Source of the DNA: Cydia pomonella
Taxonomy: Eukaryota; Arthropoda; Insecta; Lepidoptera; Tortricidae
DNA: 64,000 nucleotides
Reading direction: 5' to 3'
Assembly: GCF_033807575.1 (NCBI RefSeq)
Contig: NC_084727.1
Coordinates: 3,844,001-3,908,000 of the forward strand
The position numbers were made by a program, and so were the translations under genes. Positions 11,113-21,575 of this stretch are shown here, piece after piece. Under the pieces are notes generated by a model. It worked only from the letters and a program-made list of their open reading frames with translations. It made no database searches and was not told where the DNA came from. Position 1 is the stretch's first letter, and every line of letters begins with the position of its first letter.

Positions 11113-11487
11113 TAAAATGATCCAACCATCATATATCTGAGTTTATGTATATTTAATTATTTAGTAACGTCAAAGATACATTGATAAGATGCGTAAAATC
11201 TAAGACAATTTTGTGCTTCTAATTGGACAGGTAAACGAGATGGCGCTGTAAAGCTCCATACATTTTGCGGTAACTCTGAATGTCAAAAGTTGATGTTTGA
11301 CAACTCGGTGATCGCAAAACATATAGTTTAGCGCCAAGTTTGGCACGTTTTTTTCATAGATTTCATCTCTCTATTACCATTAATTCTCTATAACGTTCAT
11401 AAGGCTTATTTTCAGTTATTGAAAGTACAATTGCTCTGCATGCATCATGCAATACAATGTTTGTCTGTTCTTGCAATAATGACAATC

Positions 11488-13636
11488 CTACTTCTTATCT
11501 AACAGATCAACATAGGCACACTCAATCAGATCCTCGTCCTTAACTCCAAGTTTGGTCTGCAATTCCCGAGCGATGGCCTGGCCGTCGTCCAGCGTCTGCT
11601 CAGGCCTCAGCACCACCTCCAACTCCATGAAGTGCCCGAGATCTTGGACGGTGTCTATGTGGACTCGGGTCTGGCCGACCATGTAGAGCTTACTGTAAAA
11701 AGCAGAATTTCATGAATAAATGCTGATGTTTCTAGCCTACACTAGTAGGAGAACATTGGTTGGATGAATCTTCACTTAAAAATTCTACCTTTTTACAAGC
11801 TTTTATTTAACTTCTTATCTATCAGACTAACATAGGCACACTATTGTATGCCTGTGCCTGCAAATGTCACTCAAGTGAAGTGAGTTATATTTATGGTGTA
11901 AGTTTTAATTAATAATATGTTACGTTGATTATGTATGTAAGAACTTATAACAGAGACTCGCGCCTGCAGTCAAACTGTGTAAACAGTTTTGCAGGAAACT
12001 GTATTAGATTATAAGTTTATTTCATGAAATAATAATAAATGATAATAAAAAAATAAAAACTCAATCAGATCCTCCTCCTTAACTCCAAGTTTGATCTGAA
12101 AGTCCCATTGTTAACTTGAAATGTAACTATGTAACATGTTTGTACAGGTACAATTTTACAAGTTTAATTTGACCCACTTCCAGGTTTCCAATGAAGCTGA
12201 AAATTTGCATACATATGTAAGTCGGGTGACAATGCAATATGCTATCATCAAGGTGATCTGGTGATGGAGACAGGTGGTGGCCATAGGAACTCTCTGAAAA
12301 ACAAAGCAACCTAAGGGCTAAGATGTTCGGCTCTTTATCATTTGTCACCATGCATGTCACATTCTAACGAGTATGTAAGTACGAAAGTGACAGGTGAAAA
12401 AAATGGAACCATGCTGCCACTGCTGGTGTTTGAGCTTTTTAGAATTCTCTTGATGATTATCAGTTGCCTGTGAAAGTACAGTCAGCAATAAAAGCTTGTA
12501 CCAAAAATATAATTTTTACCCAATACTTATTTCTACCATTTTCAGAATTCATAAAAGTTAATTTTTATTAAGGATCCCTGATAGAATGCTCCATTATTAA
12601 TCTCTTAAAAGCGAAGAAAAAGTTCTATTTCAATAAATTCATGCATGGTGAAACTCATTCTTTCTTAGCCAACTGCTAACTTTGCTTGTTCTAGGCATAC
12701 ATCTGGAGAAATGTAACAGTCAACTCGCTTCCCAGTCTCATCCTAAGTGCCTGATGTCCCAGTAAAGTATTGGATAGCTAATTGACAAATAAATTAACTG
12801 TAAGATAAAATTTCCTACAAAACTTAAAACTTTATCTACCAGTTAAGCTTATTTGAAGATTGTGAATACTTTATTTGTCAGATATGTGGCAAGTAGCTTA
12901 TTCAGGAGTTTACTTGGACATTGTGAAACAGGCCCTTAGACAAATATTTATTTTATCTTATCAACATTGTAATTAGCATAGCATAAACCCAATGCACACG
13001 TTGGGCCAGTACGCACACTGCAATCTCATTCTATTGCTAAATTACGTACCATAGATAGACCAAGGTTGACCCAATTATACACAATATACACATGTATGCA
13101 AAAGCCGATATAATTATTAAAGTTTATAATACCTACTAGTTGATTTAGTTTTTTCTGCCAACAAATTGTACAACAGGTCAGTTTGGCAGATTAGTTGTTT
13201 AAGGCTTTTTGTATTCTTTTGATTCAATTATAAATGTATATGCACATCCTGCATAGGACTTTACAAATGCAAGAAGACATGAAAAGCATAAAGAAGGCAG
13301 CGACTCCTTAACATACCGCTCTTTGACCACACGTCCTCGCGCCCCCAAACATTTCCTCAGCATACTATCCAGTAGCAATGCCTTCTCACTTTCATTCGCC
13401 GAAAACTCCAACAACTCGTAGTTACTAAGCTTTGGTCCGCCTTCGTCGTCTCTATCGTAACGCACTAGTGTAGCCGAGGAGTCCGCGTAGAAACGCATCT
13501 TTAACCGTCCCTCGTTGACTCGGAAGAAAGTATCGTCTTGCTTTATAATGGTTCCCTCTGATTGACTGAGTTCTGCAGCCACTTTACAAATGTTTTCATA
13601 GTCGGTTATTCTTGCTTTGATTTCTACGTTGCGCAT
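11488..13636 (-). CDS. CYTH-domain protein (class IV adenylate cyclase-like / thiamine triphosphatase-like), 2 exons, 174 aa
   Basis: Exon 1 is 13317-13636 and exon 2 is 11488-11692, both on the minus strand. A GTATGT donor in phase 2 joins a ttttacag acceptor to give the continuous reading GRVVKERKLYMVGQTRVHID. The N-terminus MRNVEIKARI carries the E-x-K-x-R start of the CYTH tunnel fold. It is followed by QDDTFFRVNEGRLKMRF and LVRYDR, and near the C-terminus by VQDLGHFMELEVVL. CYTH enzymes bind triphosphates in an acidic and basic barrel with divalent metal. Family members include bacterial CyaB cyclases, thiamine triphosphatase and inorganic triphosphatases, so the substrate here cannot be assigned. 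The start is the only ATG before VEIKAR. The gene starts 600 bp from ZAD gene A in a head-to-head arrangement. Its 1.6-kb intron holds a broken copy of part of its own exon 2. Confidence 0.87.
11811..12108 (-). pseudogene. Partial duplicate of CYTH exon 2, split by an insertion
   Basis: Bases 11811-11842 repeat the 3' end of CYTH exon 2 and its stop region (cttcttatctatcagactaa, then cataggcacact). Bases 12056-12108 continue the same exon sequence (tcaatcagatcctcctcctt). The copy is broken by about 213 bp ending in an A-rich tail (aataataataaatgataata), which looks like a retroposed insert. It has no acceptor and cannot encode the domain. Confidence 0.75.
12127..12345. repeat. Dispersed repeat shared with 38040-38195
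   Basis: The block 'tttgacccacttcc...gatgacaatgcaatat...tgatggagacaggtggtggcca' recurs at 38040-38195 in the gene B intron. The same phrases occur in the same order. No family recognised. The rest of the CYTH intron (12346-13316) shows nothing identifiable. Confidence 0.55.
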
Positions 13637-14236
13637 TGTGAAATAGTTATTCTAAGAACTGAGAATAACAACAAAGAATACAGTAGTAAGCAAAAATTAA
13701 AATCCTATAATACAAGTAACAAGTAGTTGCAAGTCTAGGCGCCAATTCAGTGACAGTGACAGTATAGCTATAGACTTCTAGGGTTTAAAAAAAATTGACT
13801 CATATTTTGTCATAAACATATTTTTATTAATTTTATTCTTACTTAATATCACAGGAACTTAGAAATAAATCAAACTGTTTTTTTAATATGCTGTTTTGGT
13901 ATAATTATTTACATATTTACTGGTCTTGTCGTAATATAAAGGTAAAAGTACTAAAAATTTTATGTCCACTATCTTGTGTTCCGTACATTAAATAAACAAA
14001 GTTTTAAATATTGTCTCAAATAACTATACAATGATATAAAATATGGTCGTCCCTTACGTGCTGTCAAATATTATCTTTGTCTCTTTTTAACAACACGACA
14101 TACACCATGTTGAATGAGATAGCTATATTTCTGGATTGCGTTACATTTTAATGGGGTAATAGAAAAATGTCAACATACATATATTCAATAGGATTGTTCT
14201 ATTTATCTCGATTACATGTAATTTCTAAATAAAATC
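13637..14236. promoter_or_regulatory. Shared head-to-head promoter region, CYTH gene / ZAD gene A
   Basis: The minus-strand CYTH start codon (13636) and the plus-strand ZAD gene A start codon (14237) face away from each other across 600 bp. No repeat interrupts the interval, which is unusual in this window. I see no convincing TATA box or named factor site. A shared bidirectional promoter is inferred from position only. Confidence 0.4.
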
Positions 14237-17200
14237 ATGGACGTAGAGAATTTAAAGAGCTGGGTATCACAACCAGACGTCTGTCGGTGCTGCCTCTCAG
14301 CCAGCGGTACCTGGGACCTTACAGCATCGTACGTTACAGAGGCTGGAATCAAAGAAGTATTTTCAGACATTTTACAGGAATGTTACGGGATATCTGTAAG
14401 TGTTTTCAGTATGTTTGTGTATTTCAATATGTTACTTATATCTTTATGAATACATAGTAGTCCTTTTATATCTATCTTTAAGTAAATAACCCAGATATCC
14501 TTTAAAAATCGTCAAATCAGACATCAATGTAACTGTATATGTTTCGCTAAATTTCAGCTCTCGTACCTATCAGAGTGGGGACCAAGTCGGCTGGTGTGTG
14601 CGTTATGTGTAGGACACCTGAGGGACGCCACCAGCTTCAAGAAACAAGTGCAAGAGGCAGACAAATACTTCACAGAATATCTTAGTAAGAAAGGTACTTT
14701 TTTTAACATGATTTGTTTATTACCACTAGACCTGGATTATGTAAATATTCCAGCATAAAAAAAATAGTTAATAACTTGCTATCCGATGGCCATCAGATTA
14801 TTTAATGCTCTTCTGAATAGTTTCAAAAACTTGTCCTTAATGGAACTGAAAAGAAAACTTTCACAATGGTTGCTAGAGGAACGGTTTTACTCTGTTAATG
14901 AAATCCTGAAGAGAAATGTACTTATGTTAATACATTCAACTTTTTAGATAGTGGTACAAATATTTGCATGTTTTTATTGACAAATCATGTGAAACTCAAT
15001 AGCTCTATAATATACTAAGTTAAATAGTGTTTTAAGCAAATAAAATTTCTGATATATAAGACAGAGCTATGTCATTAAAGAGAATATAAAAACTATGTTA
15101 GAGCAAAACAATCCATGTAACATGTAAAAATAAATTAAGACTACATGGTAAATTTTTAAAATGAATATGCATAATCAAGCAGCACTATGTTTTATATAAT
15201 TTGTGGATATCAAACTAAATATTAAAATTACAATCATAATATAACATTAGGTTGTCTGTGAATTTGGGCATTATATATTCCATAGTACCTATTTTTTTTA
15301 AATCCATGGTTTCTGACAGTTTTTACCAAAACCTCCTGTTTAAAACACACCTTATTACATAATTTTTCCATCAAATCAAAAAAATCCAAAAAATAAGGCA
15401 TACAAAGATAAGAACTTAACAAAGACCAAAGACACACTTAGACACGCCAAACAACTCAAATGGAAGTGGGCGGGACATGTATCACGAATAACGGACCAGC
15501 GTTGGACCAAAAATGTTACATCATAGAAAGGGCCACTAGGAAAACCTGTTAATAGATGGGAAGACGAAATAAAAAATATCGCTGTCAAAACTGGATGCAA
15601 AAAGCTCAAGATAGAGATGAGTGGAAAACTCTGGAAGACTGGAGGAGGGCTTGACCTGCAAAGACGGGGTTCTTGCTAAATATAAAAATTCATTTAAAAA
15701 TTATTTAAGAACTAAAAAACTATAAGTGAACTTAAGACTAAAAAATGGCTATTTTTTTATTTTTATTTACATTATCTTTTCATAATAGCTAACATTTTTC
15801 TAATTGTATGCAGATATATAGCACAGGATCGAGACAGGTGGCACAAGTGGCACACTCTCGGGCCAAGATTCTTTATGGATCACTGAGCCAAAATACTTTG
15901 TTAGAATTCGACTTATTGACATAAAACTGCCTCCCATTCAAAACTGACTTTCAGTGCTTTGAGTAGAAATTCTAATGTGCATAAAACAGCTTGTAAATAT
16001 ATATATTAATTGTGGCTTTATAGCATGAAGCGAGTGAAGATTATCAAAAAACCTTGGACAAAATTTAAGATATTATGGAATATATTCAGCGAAAACTCAC
16101 ACATCCCCATACATTGTAATACGAGTATGTTTGTATTTTTCTTATATAGTACTATATATATACAGATTATTAAAATAAAAGAACTGCTTGATTATGTACA
16201 TTCGGTAAAAAGATATACCAGAATTTTAACGTGTACAGTTTTTAATAGACATAAACCTTCTGTTTTCAGACAGCATTGAAACGGTAAAGACTGAACCAGA
16301 TATGGACTACTGTGCAGATGACTTTGCTGACCAAATGGAAATAGGTAAAACAGGTACAAAGACCCTTTCTTGTACAGTCTCCATCAGATATATCGGAGCC
16401 GCCAAGGTGTTCACAAATATCTGAACAGGTACTTTAATGCCTTGTCAATCGAGGCATGTTCAGTCAGATATGTGTGAGCGCCTTGGTTGCTCGGATATAT
16501 CTGATGGTGACTGTACACTCCAATAGAAGAAAATAATACACACAAGTAGAGATAAACCATAGGCGGTCATATTACTAAAAAGTGTTTTCATCGAAACTAT
16601 GTTTAGGTAGCGAAAATTAATATCTTTACACATGTCACGATGATCGGTTTGGCCTAGTGGGTGACCCTGCCTCATAGCTGATGGTCCCGGGTTCAAATCC
16701 TGGTAAGGGCATTTATTCGTGTGATGAGCATGGATATTTGTTCCCGAGTCATGGGTGTTTTCTATGTATTTAAGTATCTATAAATATTTATATATTATAT
16801 ATATCGTTGTCTAAGTACCCTCAACACAAGCCTTATTGAGCTTACTGTGGGACTTAGTCAATTTGTGTAATAATGTCCTATAATATTTATTTATTATTTA
16901 TTTATTTTATGTCAGGAGGTTTTGAAATTAAATAAACCGGGTAAATAAAATAATTTTACCTTTTAGGATGTCATGTTAGAGGCCATTTCAACAGGCTATG
17001 TTCAAAATTAAAGAGGTGTTACAAAATAAAAACAAACCATAAATTAAATATAACAAACCATAAACTCAATATTAAAGAAACCTTAGTGAGTTCTGGCTAA
17101 TGAAAATATTAATCCTTGGAATGCCACACCTATAATGAGTGTTACTGCAATGTTCTGCCACTAGAGTACAGCTCTAGCGCATATAGTAGACCATAGAGTA

Positions 17201-20200
17201 ACTTGTACATAGTATTATATATATCTATGGTTTACAATATTTGTTAGTGCTGCTCTCTGGCGGCAGAATATTTTACCTCCTCCAATTCTTAAATCATCCG
17301 ACAATCTAAACTTTTGTGGTCACTCTTTCTTTTATTATTATCTAGGGCATCACTCTACAAGGTCCTTGTCTATGTTTTCTCTCATCATGTGGCCTGTCTA
17401 GCGCATCTTTTGTTCTTTTATTATTTTAGTTATTGTTTTTGTTTCATTATGGACGGTTTGACTCTGTCTCTAAGTTCTATATTAAGTGTGCTTCTTTCCA
17501 TATGGTTTAAAAAAAAGAAAAGTTATAAGTTTATGTCATTAAGTTAATTTTTTTTGACACATTATTTCAGATACAAGTCCATTGAGAAAAGGTGTGAAGT
17601 TAACATTAAAACAAAATAAATCTGCAAACAGAAAGAGACACAAACATTCAAGAGCTCAAGAAAAACCAAGGAATGACTCTGACTGTGATTCAGATACTCC
17701 TCTGACATTATTGTCGAAAAGTAGGGATATTGACACAAATAATAGTGATATCAATAATGACGATAATATGGGTCACATTGCCCTCGGATGTGAAGAAACT
17801 GATGATAAAACAGATAATCATATTGCAGGTTAGTTGTATTTTTTTTCCTTATGAAAACAATAAGTTTAACGTCGTTTCAAGCTAATTTGGCAGCCGATTT
17901 GATAGAAATTTGACGTTAAAATAACACTTGCACAGTACGTGCTATCAAAATCGCTGCCAAGTTAACTTGGTCTGACTCTATTTACCTTTTTTAGGCCTTA
18001 TATCTATAAACAACCAGTCCTACCAATCATCTTGATAAATCGTTGGATATGATATCAAAATTATGAAAACCGTTGTTCCTACTCGTCACTAGATGTCGCT
18101 AGTAGATATTATCATCATGAACCTAAGAGTTATTCTCTTGTTCCAGCTTTTCCTATCTTGCGCCAGCCCTTTTGACTTTTTGACACAACCCCTACGTGTT
18201 CTTTCGCTAGTAGATATAGATAGGATTAATTTCACATTGCAAGTAACAGCATTGATACTGATACTCGTAACTTGTCACAGATTTATGTGAAACTTTCCTC
18301 GAGAAAACTAACTACCTAGTCATATGGATACAGCTACTCTAAAGTCCCTAGAGGCCTACTCATTGCAAGTCAGAGCTACTAACGCTTGATATATGCTTGC
18401 TTGCGTTTATTGTTAATGTATTTACCTTTGAGGAATTATCCAGTTGTTTTAAGTTATTTTTGTTTCCGTTTCCAGGCCACCAGCCTGTCAAAATAAACGC
18501 AATCAAGCAGATATCAGAGCGGAGACGCGTCATTTTGACGTGCGGCGCCGTACTGAGGGACACCACGGCCTGCCCCTTCCGCCACCACAAAAGCTGGTTC
18601 CAATGCTTCTTCTGCCATGAAAACTTTATTCAACTCAATTTACTAAGAACCCACACGAACGAAACGCATTCTGACATAGAGGGAGAATTAAAAAAAATAA
18701 AACGCTACCCGCGCTCGCTCCAAATCGAAATTTCGAATTTGGAATGCCGCCATTGCAATTTGAATTTGACAGATGTCGAAAACATGCGCCGCCATCTTTG
18801 CGACGTCCATAATAAGGTTATTTATAGGGAATGCATTGCTGATTATAAAGTTGATGCGAGTCCCTACACTTGTCATTTGTGTACGCAGGAGTTTCACGTT
18901 TTTAGAACATTGACGACGCATCTAAATGAGCATTACGCGAATTGTATTTGTGATGTTTGCGGGAAATCGTTCCTTAATTCCAAGAGGCTTAAGGTTCATA
19001 AACGCACGCATGACATTGGCAATTTTCCGTGCTCAGAATGCGGGAAAACACTAAAAACTAAAATTTCTAAAGCTAATCATATGGAGAGCGCGCATTCGAA
19101 ACGCATTATAAAATGTCAGATATGTTTCAAGCCTATGAAACACTATAATGATAGAATCAAACACATGTCTGAAGCGCATAATATAACGCATAAATTTAAA
19201 TGCCCGATATGCGCTAGAGAATACAACATAAAGCATTATTTGGCGACGCATATAAGACAGACGCACGGGCATAAGAATAAAAAATGTTCTGAATGTGGCA
19301 TGGCGTTTATTACTAACCATGGATTGAAGAAACATATGTTGAAACATACGGGGGAGAAGCCCTATACTTGTTCAGTATGTTGTAAAGCTTATGCGAGGAG
19401 TTATACTTTGAGGGAGCATATGAGAGCGCATGAAAATGATCGGAGGTACATGTGCCCTGAATAAACTGTATAGGTAACTTTTTTATTTAATGAGAGCGCA
19501 TGAAAATGATCGGAGGTACATGTGCCCTGAATAAACTGTATAGGTAACTTTTTTATTTATTTAATAAAACAACCACCGAGCAAGCGTCTATAAATGGACT
19601 GGAGTTTACATCCTTTTTTTTTATACGGAATATCCTATTCCAGTGACGTGGTTAGGGCTTTTATAGCACAAAAAAAGTGCTTAAGGGCAATGTGTGGGAT
19701 ACCACAACGGGAATCATGTAGACCACTATTTGCAAAGTATGAAATTTTGACATTACCATGTATGTATATTTTTGAAGCAGCTGTTTTTGTAAAAAAATGC
19801 CCGTATCTTTTCAAACAAGCTAAAGATGTATATTATAGAAACACAAGAAACCCGAACCGACTTGTAATTGATTTTGTTCCCAGTAGTGCCCTTTTCATGA
19901 AAAGTAGTTATTATATGTGTATACGAATATTTAATGCTCTTCCAGATAATGTTAAGGATCTCCCTCTTAATTCATTTAAAGCACAACTTTATCGTTGGCT
20001 GAAAACAAAGATGTTTTATACTACAGATGACCTGTTTTGCATGTTAGATACGTAATATTAAGTATAAGTTAGATAGTTATTAAGTTAAGTGTACATTTGC
20101 ATGCTAAACTAGCAAAATATGTTTTTGTACTGATATACGTTACCCTTGCCATCTCATTGTACCATATTTTAAGCAAATAAAGAATATTACATTACATATT

Positions 20201-21475
20201 ACATTACATTACATATGTGTATTGGAATCCAAATATCAATTTTACATACTAACGACATCTGGTGGTGAATAGGGAAAGTGATAATAATATTATAAATATT
20301 AGCCATGCAACTATTAATTAAAGATATATCTAAATGAATATTTTTCACTTTTTTCAGAATCATCAAGCTGGAATTCCCCAAGAGTGACTCCCGAAAGCTA
20401 CATCGAAAATCGCCATCTGAGGTCAAACATCACACTAATATTGAAGAACTCGACAATACTACCGTTCAAACATATTAACAAATACAAATACACCTGCCTA
20501 TATTGCGACAGCTCATATTTGTTTTTCAAACAATTAAAAATACATATTAACGACAAACATAACAACGTTACCGAAAAGGAAATATCAAGGCGCTTAAAAA
20601 CACCTAAAAACCTAATAAAAGCCGAAGTTAGCGAAATAAGGTGTAAGCTGTGTGATACGACTTTAAAAAGTATAGATATTTTAATAGAGCATTTAGTTAA
20701 ATACCATAATAAAATTTACTACAACACTTCCAAGTTCAAACCATCGCATGGTATTTTAGGTTTCGACTTAACATCCGAAAAATTCCGATGTCATATTTGC
20801 AAAAGAGAATTTCGATTTTTCAAAAACCTTTCGATTCATATGAACGAACACAGCGCCAATTTCGTATGCCATTATTGCGGAAAAAAGTTCCTATCTGATC
20901 ATAGATTGCACGCACACGTAAAAATGCATAAAGAAAATGAATCTAAATGTAAAATTTGCGAAAAACAATTCCGCAGTTCTTCAGCAAGGGCTTATCATGT
21001 CAGAAAAATCCATAGCAAGTCTGCTTACAAATGCCCAGAATGTGACGAAGTGTTTTTGCAATATCAAAAACGGATGCAACACTTGGTACAAGCACATAAC
21101 CTTAAAAAGCCTGAATATAAGTGTGATATATGTCATAAAAACTATGCTAGCTCCGGGGGCCTTAGCGCTCATGTTCAGTATTCACATTTGAAAAATAGAG
21201 AATATGCATGTCAGATATGCGGAAAGAACTTCGGCTACAAGTGGACTTTGAAAAAACATTTAATTGTTCATTCTGGGGCTAAAAATTTTGAATGTAAGTT
21301 CTGCAGTAAACGATTTGCTGAACCTTATACTCTAAAGGTACATTTGCGTATACATTTAAATGAGAAGCCCCATTCTTGTGCAATATGTAAAGCTGCTTTT
21401 ATACAAAAATGTAGTTTGAAAAATCATATACGCGTTCATCATCCCGATTTGGAAATTGATTTGAAGAAGTTATAA
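14237..21475 (+). CDS. ZAD gene A: ZAD plus C2H2 zinc fingers, two alternative last exons (538 or 581 aa)
   Basis: Shared exons are 14237-14395, 14558-14693, 16270-16344 and 17571-17828. Candidate last exons are 18476-19464 and 20358-21475. Exons 1-2 encode the ZAD: CRCC near residue 16, CALC near residue 69, then HLRDATSFKKQVQEAD. Exon 3 is acidic (TVKTEPDMDY, a possible SUMO site VKTE). Exon 4 is basic then Ser/Asp-rich (NRKRHKHSR, a likely nuclear signal). Exons 3 and 4 both enter and leave in phase 1, so either can be skipped without a frame change. Both last exons are entered in phase 1 and carry their own stop. Known ZAD-C2H2 proteins dimerise through the ZAD and bind DNA through the finger array. 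This gene is therefore probably a nuclear DNA-binding regulator or chromatin protein with two finger sets. Alternative use of the two last exons is inferred from phase and homology. The upstream one could instead be constitutive and the downstream one relict, but both frames are fully open. Confidence 0.82.
14770..14950 (+). mobile_element. LINE reverse-transcriptase C-terminal remnant
   Basis: The plus strand reads RLFNALLNSFKNLSLMELKR then KLSQWLLEERFYSVNEILKR. This is the conserved tail that follows the RT domain in Jockey/CR1-like LINEs. It is 5'-truncated and short. Confidence 0.55.
15425..15665 (+). mobile_element. RTE-like LINE C-terminal remnant
   Basis: The plus strand reads LRHAKQLKWKWAGHVSRITD, then QRWTKNV and, further on, GKPVNRWEDEIKNIA. 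This is the characteristic tail of RTE-type reverse transcriptases ('WAGHV.R..D.RW...'). At least one frame break occurs before the end. A related tail is at 27245-27484. Confidence 0.7.
16372..16516. mobile_element. MITE with 'gtacagtctccatcagatat' ends
   Basis: The arms gtacagtctccatcagatat and gatatatctgatggtgactgtac are inverted repeats around an inner hairpin. It lies 28 bp after the donor of ZAD gene A exon 3. The sister copy is at 35573-35706. Confidence 0.8.
16639..16888 (+). mobile_element. tRNA-derived SINE copy, intact length
   Basis: This copy has the full order seen elsewhere: tRNA-like head with ggttcaaatcc, 'gggcatttattcgtgtgatga' body, (at)n-like region, 'gagcttactgtgggacttag' and a (ttta)n tail. 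It serves as the reference for the interrupted copy at 313-885. The rest of this intron (16889-17570) shows no gene or recognisable repeat. Confidence 0.8.
17829..18475 (+). other. ZAD gene A intron 4 with one MITE
   Basis: A 'ttggcagc...gctgcca...ttggtctg' element (17879-17974) matches the element at 6554-6698. The remaining bases up to the acceptor 'tttccag' at 18475 show nothing identifiable. Confidence 0.55.
18476..19464 (+). CDS. ZAD gene A, last-exon cassette 1: nine C2H2 fingers
   Basis: The acceptor tgtttccgtttccag precedes a phase-1 exon reading (G)HQPVKINAIKQISERRRV. Nine C2H2 units follow: CFFC, CRHC, CHLC, CDVC, CSEC, CQIC, CPIC, CSEC and CSVC. They contain canonical HTGEKPY or similar linkers only near the end (THLNEH, MLKHTGEKPYTC). 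Fingers 1 and 2 are spaced by long linkers and resemble those of cassette 2. The stop TAA (19462-19464) lies inside an AATAAA hexamer at 19460-19465. The final 70 bp, including the stop and poly(A) signal, is duplicated in tandem just downstream. Confidence 0.85.
19421..19560 (+). repeat. 70-bp tandem duplication over the cassette 1 stop and poly(A) signal
   Basis: Bases 19421-19490 and 19491-19560 are the same apart from the last base (a versus t). Each unit runs from tgagagcgcatgaaaatgat to ttttatttaa/t and includes the final codons, the TAA and the AATAAA. The near-identity means it is either very recent or an assembly artefact. Confidence 0.9.
19594..20215 (+). mobile_element. LINE 3' fragment with partial RT tail
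   Basis: An ORF at 19594-20055 encodes the part of a LINE protein after the RT catalytic core. It includes AFIAQKKCLRAMCGIPQRES, CRPLFAKYEILTLP, IFNALPDNVKDLPLNSFKAQ and LYRWLKTKMFY. A 3' UTR and an (attac)n tail follow (attacattacatattacatt). It is a 5'-truncated insertion lying between the two last-exon cassettes of ZAD gene A. Confidence 0.8.
20358..21475 (+). CDS. ZAD gene A, last-exon cassette 2: ten C2H2 fingers
   Basis: The acceptor cttttttcag precedes a phase-1 exon reading (E)SSSWNSPRVTPESYIENRH. Ten C2H2 units follow: CLYC, CKLC, CHIC, CHYC, CKIC, CPEC, CDIC, CQIC, CKFC and CAIC. The layout is collinear with cassette 1, with the same long spacers after fingers 1 and 2 and the paralogous strings SIHMNEHSANFVC here and TTHLNEHYANCIC there. 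The two exons therefore arose by tandem duplication and then diverged strongly. The stop is TAA at 21473-21475. An internal ATG at 20384 could start a ZAD-less protein but has no special support. Confidence 0.85.
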
Positions 21476-21575
21476 ATGTTTTTTTTATAAATATACTGTT
21501 TAGTTACTAAATCTGTTTTATTTCGTTTTAAGGTATAATTAATCCATGAAATAGCATTTACAATACAATAAGCCG

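Larger units (their letters stand above)
10376..11487. other. Convergent 3' region between Spc24 and the CYTH gene
   Basis: The interval holds the Spc24 3' UTR, then a minus-oriented copy of the 'gggttccgtaccc' element, then the presumed 3' UTR of the minus-strand CYTH gene. A minus-strand AATAAA (tttatt at 10758-10763 on plus) lies beyond the repeat. If it is used, the two transcripts would nearly meet or overlap tail to tail. Confidence 0.5.
14694..16269 (+). other. ZAD gene A intron 2 with two LINE tails
   Basis: Bases 14770-14950 encode a reverse-transcriptase C-terminal tail (MAIRLFNALLNSFKN... then RKLSQWLLEERFYSVNEI). Bases 15425-15665 encode an RTE-type tail (RHAKQLKWKWAGHVSRI...). 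Nothing else is recognisable. The ORF at 16010-16279 runs into exon 3 by chance. Confidence 0.6.

Noticed and set aside
19051..19347. 98-aa minus ORF inside ZAD gene A cassette 1
   Set aside because: Antisense of a zinc-finger exon. Such shadows recur under most finger cassettes (for example 50667-51248, 58867-59325).
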